Source: Gracilariopsis chorda (taxonomy: Eukaryota > Rhodophyta > Florideophyceae > Gracilariales > Gracilariaceae). Taken from it: a stretch of DNA of 64,000 nt. Below, in pieces: positions 52,263-62,969 of the stretch; within the stretch, counting starts at the first letter, position 1, and every line of letters begins with the position of its first letter. The DNA is taken from NCBI GenBank assembly GCA_003194525.1, contig NBIV01000163.1, positions 150,986-214,985 on the forward strand. Reading direction: 5' to 3'. Made by a program: the position numbers and the translations under genes. Under the pieces are notes generated by a model, which was given only the letters and a program-made list of their open reading frames with translations, made no database searches and was not told where the DNA came from.

Positions 52263-55200
52263 TTACCTCTGAGGAGGGAGGGGGGCGAGTACGACACGAT
52301 CGCGGGAGATCCGCTCGTGTGCTCCACCTATCTCTACAACGACATTGTCGGCATTAACAGAGATGACCTTGAAGGGTCCGTCCGCCACAGGCGAGAGTTT
52401 GTGACGCTTCTCTCGTTCCGGGTTGTAGTACTCCTTCCTGATGAAGACGTAGTTATTTGCCCGAATCAGGGGGGTCTTTCCTCGCAAGCGAGCGTCAAAA
52501 TCCCGCTTGCAAGCGGCTTGGGCCCGTGCCATCGACATCCGCGCAGCGGGGACCAGCTTGGAAAGCCATTGCTTCCATTGCTGCCGGTAGATACCCACAG
52601 ATGGGAAATTGTCCAAGGTAACTTGGGGTTCCAGCGCCACAGGCGGGGGTGTTCTAGATAGAACCAACTCGAATGGCAAAACTCCGGTAGTCCGGTGTAC
52701 CTGCGTATTGTACGCGTAGGTTACCGCATCAGCGTACATGTCCCAGTTCTTTGGGTGGTCTGCGACGTAGGAACGTAACGCCGCGAGTAACGTCCGGTTA
52801 AACCGTTCAACTTGCCCATTACACTGGGGGTGGTAGGTAGTCGTGAACAAGTTCTTGACATCCAGGATGCGACAAACATCCTGGAAGAACTTGCTCACGA
52901 ACTGTTTCCCGTTATCCGAGAGCACCTCCACAGGGGGACCGTAGACGAAAATCCAGTGCGTCACCAGAGCCTGGGCCACCGTGAGAGCGGTTATCCTCCG
53001 AAGAGGGACAGTCCGTACCAGCTTAGAAAAGCGGTCGGTAATGACAAGTAGAAACTTGTTTCCACGTTTCGTGGTGAGTAGTGGTCCGAGAATATCGATC
53101 GCGATAAACTCAAGCGGCGCCCTTGCGGGGAATAGTTTCATCTTCTTCGCATTTTTGCGGAGTTTGACGCGATTCTTCGCGCATTCGCTACAAAACCGCA
53201 CGGTTGCGTAGCAATCCACCGCCATGGCGGGCCAATAGAAATCCCTTCGCAGGGTTAGGTAGAGTTTCCTCCCACCTGGGTGACCTCCAATGGGGGCGTA
53301 GTGTGATAGATGTAACACCCGCGACTGCAGGGAATGAGGTACCACAATGTGTGGGCAGGCTTCGACCTTCCTTACGAGGTAGCCTTTGTCGTTTACCCCG
53401 AAAGGGAGATCTTCACCACCGTTGATACGGGCACGAATCCTCGTACAGAATGGGTCGCCGAATTGTTCTCGGATCATTTCTTCCGGTGATACCGGTATAA
53501 AGTTTCCCGGTAACGGGTTCTCAGATTTATCTTGCGATGCGAGTAGTTCGTCAAAAGTCAGCATCCTCGTCCCAGTTTTCTGGCCCAGCCTCGATGGCAC
53601 ATTCTGGATCATTGGGTCTGTGGCCATGAAACATGGGACTTCATCATCCTCCGTTGGGAGTGCTTCCCCACTTGTGGGTAACCGCGACAGAGCGTCGGCT
53701 TGGGTGTTCTGCGCGCCCTTTTTATAAATGACTTGAAAGTCATATTCCGCGAAGCGGAGTCTCCAGGGCATGAGGCGTCCCGACGGGTCGGAGATATTCA
53801 TCAACCACCTCAATGAGGAATGATCCGTGTACACGGTGAAGTGAATTCCCATAAGGTAGGGGCGCAGAGTGGTCATCGCCCATACGACGGCGAGGCACTC
53901 TTTCTCCGATACGGAGTAGTTCCGCTCATGAACATTGAGCGGGCGCGACCAATAACCAATTGGATGTCGTTCCCCCTCGGGGTTGGTTTGAAAAAGAGCA
54001 CACCCGACTTGGTAGTCGCTCGAGTCCGTATCTACGGAGTATGGCAACCCAAGTTTTGGGAGATGTAGGATTGGTGCTGATGTGACAGCCTCCTTCAAGG
54101 AGTTGAAGGCTTCCGATTGCTCGGGCGTAAATGTTCCCAGTTTTGGGGGTTCCCCTTTCGCAACAACGCGTTCAGGGGCGCCGCGGTATCCGAGAAGTTC
54201 GGGATAAACCGTCGATAGACGTTGACCAGCCCCAAAAAGGAGCGCAGTTCCGTTTGATTATGGGGCTCTTTCGCCTTAACGAGGGATTTGACTCGAGCTT
54301 TCTCGATCGCTAACCGTCCAGGACGGATAATGTGACCCAGATACTTCACAGTATCTGTGAAAAACTCGCATTTCCTCAACTTGAGGGTAATTCCCGCATC
54401 GCGGAGTACGGTCAGCACGTCTCGGACGTGAGTGAGATGGTCGTCCAACGTTGGAGAAGATGATAATATCATCAAGGTAGACCAGACAACTCCGCCACTT
54501 AAAGCGGTTGAGTAGAATATCTACTGCACGCTGAAAGGTGGCGGGGGCGTTGGTTAACCCAAATGGCATCCGCTTGAAGCGGTACGTTCCTGCATGGCAG
54601 GTGAATGCGGTTTTGTCGCGATCCTCCTGTCTGACAGGTACTTTCCAGTATCCCCAATTGGCATCGAGGGCCGTGAACACGGTGGCGTCTCCAAGGGAGT
54701 CAATACACTCGTCCATACGAGGGATAGGGTACGTGTCCCTACTGGTCACGGCATTGAGCCGGCGGTAGTCGACACAGAACCTCCAGGTTCCGTCGGCCTT
54801 TAAAGCCAGTACAACTGGGGATGCCCAGGGTGATTGAGCGGGCTCAATCACACCTGCGCGGAGCATCTTGTCCACTTGGGACTGCTCCTCTTCCCGAGCT
54901 TTCGGACCTGCCCTGTAAGGGGGTTGTGCAACCGGTCGCGCACCGGGGATTAAATCGATCCGGTGTTCCGTTGCGTTAATCTCGCGAAGCGAGCCATCCC
55001 ACATTGTGGTGAATTCCCGTAACATGGTACGGAGTTTGTCGCGGTGCGACTCTGGCACGTTGCTAAAGTCCAGCGCTTCAAGTGCCTTTTCCGGATCAAT
55101 CCGGTCGTTGCTCGATGGAGCATTGTCCTGTGGAACAGGTGTGGTTCGCAATTCCGAGTTACTCGGTATTTTCGACGCTGAAGTAGCGGTTTCCTCCCCC

Positions 55201-56193
55201 TCCTTAGACTTGACGTCTTCGGACGGCGGGGCGAACTCCTCAGAAGAGGTGGTAACTCCGAGTACATCGGCGGCCGTCATCTTTGTTGGCAGCATTCCCA
55301 TAGAATGGGGGGTTACACTCCCAATTACTTGGTGTTTTATCAGATACTGGGGGTGTTTGCCAAGGTTGGCAACCAATATCCGGAAAGGAACATCCGGGGA
55401 AATGGAGACAATTCCATTAGCCAGCGCCAGCTGGGATTTTCGTACAACGAGGCGAGGGGTTGTATAACCCGAAGACCGTGTTGACGGGAATTTACCTGCA
55501 CCCAGACTTGGGACTCAGCCGGTATAGAAACCGAGGCAGCGACGCGGAGTTTGGTGGACTCGCGGGACGCGGGCGGTGGTTCCTGCGCAGCAGGGAGCGG
55601 AACTTGTTTCCGAGAGGACCGCTTTAGCGGGCGGCGAACAATCGGAACCGACGATCCGTCGTCAAGTTCTACACGCCTGAGGCGGGGCCTGATTGCGTCG
55701 ACAAATCTGTCGCAGTAATCACATCCCAGTATCACTGGTGCTGCCAATGAACGGCAAACGATGAAGTCCAACTTCACCACAGAGGTACCAAGTCTCACGA
55801 CGAGGTCCACTGTGCCCACCGTTTGTAACGGATTGTTGTTCGCATCCGAAATGTCGGGACCGCGTCAGAGCGGATACGCGACCGCACAAGCGGGGGTAAC
55901 AATGATTCCACAACAAAGTTGGGGCCTGCACCTGTATCCAGGACGGTGAGAAACCTCACCATAAACTGGGGGTCAAGGCCAAGGTCGGCATAGACCTTAT
56001 AATTGCGCTTGGCCAAGACCAAGACTCTACCGGGAATCCGGGGATTTTTACTCCGTATCCACGGGCGACGCAACACACCGAGGTGCGCAGAGTCCGCGTC
56101 AGCGGTGTCTTTCCTCCAGAGGACTTTCACCGGGAAGCGAGGCGAGGACGCCTCGGGCGCCAACAGCCTCGTTCTTGAGGACGCCTCTCCCAA
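52263..56193 (-). pseudogene. pol: Pol of Gypsy copy B: protease, RT, RNase H, integrase (frameshifted)
   Basis: Protease: FLTVLDTGAGPNFV (in 55795-56193), continuing in another frame at 55340-55819 (VILGCDYCDRFVD). Reverse transcriptase (54276-55376): WASPVVLALKADGTWRFCVD, RMPFGLTNAPATFQ and the catalytic YLDD; the frame then shifts to 54095-54475 (LGHIIRPGRL, SFLGLVNVYRRFIPNF). The last frame, 52263-54098 (611 codons), is intact. It has RNase H (VDTDSSDYQVGCALFQ, YTDHSSLRW, ADALSRLP) and integrase with the H-H-C-C zinc module (HYAPIGGHPG..CSEC) and D, D, E in AIDILGP, LSDNGKQF and QVERFN. The frameshifts disable the copy; the intact RNase H/integrase frame suggests they are not very old. 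Confidence 0.9.
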
Positions 56194-56210
56194 AGGGGAG
56201 ACTCCCTCAG

Positions 56211-58459
56211 TTAGTTTTCCGCCTTCGGCGGTGGGTTAGTTTCCTCGACAACGAGTGCTTCATCCCGTTGACGGGGGTGTCTATCCGCATAAGCGGAGGT
56301 TGCAACGGATGGTTGCGTGATCTCCCGAATCGGGGTGTATGAAGCTTGCCGCGCACGCGGGGTCTGTGGTAGGGCATGGGAAAAGTCCGTTTTAGCACGG
56401 AGGTAGGAAGCCGTCGGGACGGAACGTTTCTCCTCTGGAGTGAGGGCCTCATAATTTGCCACCACCTTGGCCATATCCTTCAGTGAACAAATACACTGAG
56501 GTGAGGTATGGCCATGGGCATAGCACAGGTGGCAAATGAGAGCCAACACCGCGACACGCGGATTATTATTCCGAGTATCGGAGAAGCGAACCGCAGGGCG
56601 GGTGTCAGTCCATCCAGGCCGTTGATAACGGGATTGACCGTTTGAAAACGGGAGTCGTTGGGGTTGAACCCGACTGTTACAACCGTACAGAACGGGATTT
56701 CTGTTCCCGTATCACGGGTCATCTCCGTCGTTGACGGTAACTCACTGGTGGGTATCGACACACCATCCTCCTGCACTAAATGCACGGTATCAAATCCCTG
56801 TCCAGGGTTCCCATCCGAGGTGAGCGGGAGAGAGGAAGCTTCGCTTTCCAGCAACAACGCCTTGGCGGATTTAGACCGATTGTTCGGAGTTCTTGCACGA
56901 AGTGCATCCCCTTCCGCTCGGGCGTGTTGGACCAGCTCGAGATAGGTGATCCTCCGCTTGTCCTCCCGATAACGGGTAACTAAACTCCGGATTGCCGGGT
57001 CAAGACCATCGAATGAACATGGTACTGCGCTCCCCAGTGGGGTATACGTTACCACATATGTGGAAAGCCTTGTTAAGGCGCACCGAGTAATCGGTCTCGG
57101 TCTCTCCAGCACGCTGGCGTGTATCTCGCAAAGCGAGGATAGCCTGCTGAATAGCGGTGTTTGTGGCGTAGGAGCGCAGTAGATACTGCACAGCCTCCGG
57201 CCAGCAAGTAACTCCTCCCTCGGAGGCGCGAGAAGATCCTCTGACAGAGTTGTATTGGTCCTCCGCCATCCCCGTAAGAAATACGGTAAAGCCAAATAGG
57301 CTTGTCCCTCATTCATACCGAGGATATCGGCCTCCGCTACAAAGCTGGATAGGAAATCCAGTACTAGGACTGGGTCCTCTCCAGTAGAATACTGGTTGCG
57401 GAGCGAGAGCTGCATTCGCTTAATGCATTCTCGCACCTTTCCCGTACCACGGGGTGTACGTCCAAGTGACGAGTCTTCGAGCCGGTAGTACCGGTATGAT
57501 AAAAGCTTCCGGTAATCCGGGTTTGTCGGTTTCAATTCCCGAAGACCGGGGTGTCTTCTCCCCTTCTGGCGGGTTCGGACCACACCTTCAGTGGCCGATG
57601 ACCGCTTCGAGCGGGAGGAGTAGCCTCGCTTCTCGTCCTCCGAGTCGGAGTCCGAGGAGCTCGAGCTAACCGAATGGTTTCGGGATGAGTCCGACGATGT
57701 CGAAGAATCGGAGTCCGAATATTTTCGGTGGTGTTCCGTCGATGACGGCGTTTCTTCTTCCCAGCAAGCTGGTCGTTGTGCGATGCCTCGTTTACCGGAT
57801 CACCCGGGGATGGTTTGTCCATGAGGACGAACTGCTCCAGCGTCTCCAGGCGGGCACCAATCCGATCAAATCGGGCTTCAACTCCTTCGATGAAGGTGGC
57901 GGGTTGTCCCAAACTCTCCAACACGGAGTTGACGTCAGACCGTAAAATACGGAGTTCCTCGGCGACCTCCTTTACGGGGGTTGCCAAGACCACCTCTTGG
58001 AGGATTTTAGTTCCCCTACAAGGGTGTCATGGGCGGTCCACAGAGCGCGGACCTGGGATTCCAGGGAAGTCCCCTGGGGGGTGTTATCGCCCGTTCCACG
58101 GGGCTTGAAGCCGCGACAGCGGGAGCAGGCCGGGGTGCCTGGGGCACTGCGGCAACAGCCGGAGCCGATGCTGCATTACCCTGCGGGGGTGATAACGAGG
58201 GCAAAAGGAGGTTCCGGGGTTCCCGGTCCGGGGTATCGTTCCGCGATGAAAGCGGCGCCAGCACGGCTGGAACTTGTCCGTATAGGGATACGGGTACGAA
58301 CCGAACTTCGGAAGTGTCCGCGTTGTCGCGGGAGCGACTACGCGTAACCACTGGCTCCGCGTCGAAGGGATTTCTCGACATGAGAAAAATACCGTTACGA
58401 CGGGAAACGATCACGGAACTTCCGGTAAATAAAAACAAACCTCGTAAGAGGGAAAACAA
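56211..58459 (-). pseudogene. gag: Gag of Gypsy copy B (frameshifted)
   Basis: Pieces in three frames read in order. First, 58016-58459, a Pro/Ala-rich start. Next, 57532-57993, with a helical ELRILRSDVNSVLESLGQP stretch. Then 56480-57583, a capsid-like region (EDPVLVLDFLSSFVAEADIL, ALPYFLRG, with a shifted insert RDTRQRAGETETDYSVRLNK in 57000-57269 and return at FDGLDPAIRSLVTRYRED). Last, 56211-56549, with a CX2CX4HX4C zinc knuckle (CHLCYAHGHTSPQC). The RQ..ET..DY.VRLN signature is that of Ty3-type gag. Translation of a full protein is impossible without correction. Confidence 0.82.
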
Positions 58460-58462
58460 AAA

Positions 58463-58484
58463 CCGATTCTAAGTCAGGAGACCA
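58463..58484 (-). other. Primer-binding site of Gypsy copy B (tRNA 3'-end type)
   Basis: On the minus strand, three bases after the 5' LTR, the sequence starts TGGTCTCCTGACTTAG. Its complement ends ..GGAGACCA, as a tRNA 3' end with CCA. The tRNA identity was not determined. This contrasts with the half-tRNA site of the young Copia element. Confidence 0.7.
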
Positions 58485-58487
58485 CTT

Positions 58488-59295
58488 TGTGGTGCAATGC
58501 CCCAAAGGGGAAAAACACCGAAAGACGTCCGGGATCTTCCTCTCACGAGGTGAACCCAGTTGGGTAGAGCCCTCCCAGAGGTGTCACGGCGAAGCCGGTT
58601 TGTAAGACCAGGGACACCTGTCACGACTCGCGCAGGGAGGTGAAGGCGAAGAATCGGTATCCGCGTGAGCGGGGGTGTGATCCTCAGTAGAGGTATGTTT
58701 CCACGTAAGTGGGGTGTGTGAGCGGATGCGCACACGAGGCCCGCGGATAGCGGGAGGTGCTACCCTAAAAAGGGGAAAGAGGAAGGACGAAGTGGGTCGC
58801 GAGAGCGACGAGTAGATACGGCAATGCCGGTGGACAAGACTCCCTATACAGGGCGAAACACACCAATATGATTGGAACAATTAGTACTCCCAATGATGGG
58901 TCTCCTTTAGATGTGCAAGGGGGTGAACTTCCGTGCACTATGGTGCTTCCCTCCAAGGAGGAGTTGAGAACACGCGGAGGCGGTAAAGCTCAGAGCCAAT
59001 TCCCCAGGTTGGGGTCCCTTGTTGGGGAAGGTTTACTGGTGCGACGGCAGTGCGCCGTCGCACTAAGTACTAGCTTCCCAGAAATGGGTGTGAAAATAAT
59101 AAATAAAATTAACTAAAATACTCCACATTCCGTGGCAACATCCACTACTGTGGCCAACCGCCAATTGACCCAAAACCGTGTCCCACGTGTCCATACCCAC
59201 CATTGTGGGGCGTAGTTCATATACACACTACACAACCGATAATATCGGGAAAGCGTTCAAGTACCCAGAATCCCTCCTGAGGACGTTGCACTTCA
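58488..59295 (-). repeat. 5' LTR of Gypsy copy B (808 bp)
   Basis: TGAAGTGCAACG..ACCACA on the minus strand; same family as the other three LTRs. The hairpin CGGC-GAA-GCCG at 58587-58597 is intact here. Confidence 0.93.
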
Positions 59296-59465
59296 AGTAT
59301 CGAGGAAGCTTATACGCAGAAATTTCTACCGTGCTATCAATAATCGTCTACTTTGCGTGGTGGATGCAAATGATGGACCTTCTGGCTATTGATTGTGTGG
59401 TTTTTGTCTACAAAGTTGTTTTTGGACTTGAAGAGCATGCCTCGTAAGAGGGACATCTGGGGACT

Positions 59466-60276
59466 TGTTAATTTTCCCGGTCGCACCGGCTTTCATACAT
59501 GTTCATACATGACTTTTCCCCATGCCATGTGGCACTGCCTGCGAGAAGGAGTTGGCCCGGTACACCGGTGGTACACGTAGAACACGGGCGTTGGCAAGGG
59601 TTGCAGGCAAGAATAGATAGTGAATGGGTGGTTGTTATTTATTTATTTAACTATCTTTTTAATTAGTTATTACACTAGGGAAGCTACACTACTTAGTGCG
59701 CCGGCCTCGCGGCTACCACACCATTAAATCTTCCCCACCAAGCATGTTCTACTCCAATAACTTGGCTCTGAGCTCATTCGCCTTCGGCGGTACTCGACTC
59801 CATTTAGGAGAGATATCCCGTGCCTACGGTGTGCTCAAACCCCCTTGCTCGCCAAGATACCCCACTTGAAGATTGTTCCCATTGTTGTGGTTCGCCCTTG
59901 TATACGGTATATTTCTCGGCAGTGCCGGGCCTCCCCCGAGCCACTCGCGTGACTCGTTGTCGTCCCTTTCCTTTGTCCATTCCCCCCATATTCCTTTATA
60001 TTTCCCCTTTCCTATTTGGGATAGTTCCCGCTACCCGCAGCTCATACCGACATCTGTCGTGTGTGCGCCACTGTGTGGATTCATCCCTCCTCACCGGAGT
60101 ATTACACTGTGTTACAGGTTTACCTATTCACCTTCCTGCGCTAGTCGCGAAGGTGACCTCTGTTACACACGACTTCGTCGTGTCATCCCTGGAAGGCTCT
60201 TTCGCTGTGCTACCCTCGTGAAAGGAAAATTCGGAACGTCTTCGCGCGTTTTTCCATCACTGGGCATTGCACCACA
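59466..60276 (+). repeat. Solo LTR of a diverged Gypsy subfamily (811 bp; TSD GGACT)
   Basis: TGTTAATTTTCC..CACCACA, flanked by perfect GGACT duplications (59461-59465 and 60277-60281). It aligns block by block with the main LTR family (shared end GGGCATTGCACCACA, common CTTCCTGCGC..AGTCGCGA segments) but is substantially diverged. Hairpins are present with different stems: CCGGT-CGC-ACCGG at 59477-59489, CCGGT-AC-ACCGG at 59557-59568 and ACACGAC-TTC-GTCGTGT at 60167-60183. Confidence 0.92.
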
Positions 60277-60281
60277 GGACT

Positions 60282-61339
60282 TATTGAAGTTCGTGATTTA
60301 TGCTAAATTTTACATAGTAAAGTATAAATATGTTGTTGTTTGAGTTGGAATTTGTCTTTTTGCTACTACCAATGCAAACAAATCTACTCTTGTACATGTT
60401 CTGAGCTACTCAACAGATCCTCACTGGCCTTGCTCTTCACGAGCAAGGTCGTTGGTCCTGTTGGACCTATTTGAATTTCAGGAGTGTACAGTACCCTTCA
60501 TATACATGTACTCTTTGTAGATATCGACGCTTGCCCATCTGCGTTCGTTCGTTGTCTATAGATAAGTTACCAAACTCTGAACGTATCTCATCGCGCACAC
60601 CTCTCCGCCAACTTCACAGTGTGAACTTTGCGAAGCTCACATGACCGGGACACTGCGAATGGACTGACTGTGGCCGCTCATTAGAACAAGCCACAGGGTC
60701 CACACACTAGACTTTTGGATATAGAATAAATAGACTGACCGTTCTCACTCTGCCCAAGGAGAAAGAGGCGGACAGAGTGACAACCGCTACAAACCCGATG
60801 CTTTGCCAAGTCACTGTCAGTCATGTGATGCCCGGATGTGGTAAAGTTACAGATTAGATCGTCTTGAACACGTTAAAACCGTGGATACGTTTCAAGATAA
60901 AGCGGGTCATTGTTGAATGCAAGTGAAGCGGCATTACGCTACATCGCACAATGGAGAACGAGCGCGGCATGAAATGAAGGTCGCAGGGAGATGCTCGTTG
61001 CGAGGAATGCAGAGTTCCATTCGAACACCCGGAGTGGGGGTGTGAGAAACGCATATCGTAAGTGCAAGAGACACTTGAGGACGCTCCAGTATTGCGGACC
61101 TGAGTGAGGCGTTATTTTTCTATAAAAGTAAGAGAGTATAGCGCACCTCGATAGAGGAAGGAGGGAGCCAGCGACTTGTGCCAAATCGTGTCTTCGCAAG
61201 ATCCATTATTAGTCCGAGTACTCGTTCATTTGATCAGGCCCGCAAGGTAACATCTACCATCTCTAGTTCCTATTGACTCATCGTCGAGTGTGTCTGTAGG
61301 CTCTCACTATCGCTCGACTACAGTTGTTAGACATCTATC
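60282..61339. other. Intergenic, no recognised gene
   Basis: No motif-bearing frame is seen on either strand. It lies between the solo LTR and the Tc1/mariner relic. Confidence 0.4.
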
Positions 61340-61341
61340 TA

Positions 61342-62708
61342 CAGTGCTCGTCAAAAGTAAAAGACCAGCCACTCAGAACCACAAGCATAGAGGAAACACC
61401 TCAAACTGGCATCAAATTTAAGCTTTTTAAAACCGTAGTTTAATAGAACAAAAACTGTATACAAATCAGAAGTACTTACTATGAAATATTTAGAACGTAC
61501 TACAGAGTAAGACATAAGTATAGGACCAAAACAGTTCCGCTCATATTCGCACCAATTTGGAACGATAGCAAGCAGTCCAACGATCGACACTGCTTCCTAC
61601 CCACCTCCCCCGTTCTCTCAGTTCCACCGCAGAGCTGTGGAAAAAGCCCATCGTGTTTCGTGGACGCTCTCTTACCGAAAAAGAGAAAGGAGCAATTGTT
61701 GCTCTCAGCCAACAAAACATGAAGCACAGAGAGATTGCTGCAATCATCAAGCGCTTCAAAACTGTTGTAACAAACTATTTAAAGGCCCTAGAAACGTACG
61801 GTACCAAGAAAAGGAGAGACCACAAAAACGTACTTCTGCGGATAGACGGAGGCTGTTTCGTGAAGCAAAGCAAACCAGTGAGAGTAATTTAGTGCTCAAA
61901 ATAATCTGGAACTTTCTCTATCAACCTTTACTATTCGTCGTGCGTTGAAAGCAAACAACCAGTTTGTTCACAAGAAGCCCCAGCAAACGTTTTTTCTAAC
62001 ACCCGATCATAAAACATTTCGTCAAGAATAGGCTACAGAACAAATCACATGGAGCACTATGCAGTGGTGCAAAGTTATTTTTTCAGAGGAGAAGAAGTCT
62101 AACTTGGACGGTCCGGATGGCTTCACATCACATTGGAATGTCGTTGGTTCAAAAGAGCGTTTTTGTTCTAAATGACAAAAAGGAGGATGTGGAATCATGG
62201 TATGGGGCAGTTTTTCCTACTTTGGTAGAGGTTCTTTGGTTGTTTAGAATATAAATCAGGACTCTAAGAAGTATACGAAGTTACTCGAAGATTGTTTATT
62301 GGATTGGCTGCTGTAACACACGAGGAATCGTGGTTGTTTCAGCAATAATACTGTTCAATTCACGTGTCTAAGCACTCTAAGGACTTGTTTGCTTCAAAAA
62401 ACATTTCTTTATTGAACAATCCTAGTCGTGCGCCGGATATGAATCCAATTGAAAACCTATAGGCTACACTAGCGCGCCGTGTGTACTACAATGCAAGCCA
62501 GTTTAGCTCCTTGGTGTAGCTAAAGAAACGATTTTTACTTAGTGGAAAGCTTAATGATGAGGTACTGCAAGCTCATATCAACAGCATGCAGCGTAGCTGC
62601 ATTGCTTTACTCACTCCCCAAGGTGCGAAAACAATGTATTGACTGCGTAGTGTAGCCTAAGGTATGCAGCAATAAAGTGGTCGTATACTTTTGATTGATT
62701 AAAAGCAG
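61342..62708 (+). mobile_element. Tc1/mariner-type DNA transposon relic (1.37 kb)
   Basis: Imperfect inverted ends (left CAGTGCTCGTCAAAAGTAAA, right in complement CTGCTTTTAATCAATCAAAA then GTATACGACCA) are flanked by TA at 61340-61341 and 62709-62710. The length is typical of the superfamily. It encloses a decayed transposase gene. Confidence 0.8.
61653..62640 (+). pseudogene. Tc1/mariner transposase pseudogene
   Basis: The N-terminal helix-turn-helix region is open (61653-61892: RGRSLTEKEKGAIVALSQQ, HREIAAIIKR). Downstream, several frames carry broken parts of the catalytic domain: near 62075-62130 a FSEEKKSNLDGPDG block (the second-strand DDE region) and near 62185-62225 a GIMVWGSFSYFG block. 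Multiple stops and frameshifts follow. The start ATG (61653) is the first before the HTH region. Confidence 0.85.
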
Positions 62709-62969
62709 TATTTTATTGATTGTTAGCCTACTACAGAGTAAAGTCTCGATGAAATGAGTACGCCATAGAGTGAACAGTCACGGTACAACGAACCCAAGCA
62801 TTCAAAAGAGGGGCCACATGCGTGATTATAGGTACAGACGCAGGTTCACGACAGCTAATATGAACTCGTCTTCCTAAGATGAACATCTCGACAAATTGAA
62901 CATTCGACCTCCACCAAACCATAAAGTTCACACTACAAAGACTATAAACCAAATTCTTTTGGTGCCTTT

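Larger units (their letters stand above)
47904..59295 (-). mobile_element. Ty3/Gypsy-like chromovirus copy B with antisense ORF (11.4 kb)
   Basis: LTRs at 58488-59295 (5') and 47904-48725 (3') bound, on the minus strand: primer-binding site, gag, protease, reverse transcriptase, RNase H, integrase and a chromodomain ORF. Then, on the plus strand, comes a 595-codon ORF, and finally a polypurine tract. The order RT-RNase H-integrase plus chromodomain defines the chromovirus branch. Several frameshifts in gag and pol make it non-autonomous. The outer flanks (CAGAA left, AGTAT right) do not match, so no target duplication is present. Hairpins of the CCNN-loop-NNGG type occur throughout. Confidence 0.92.
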
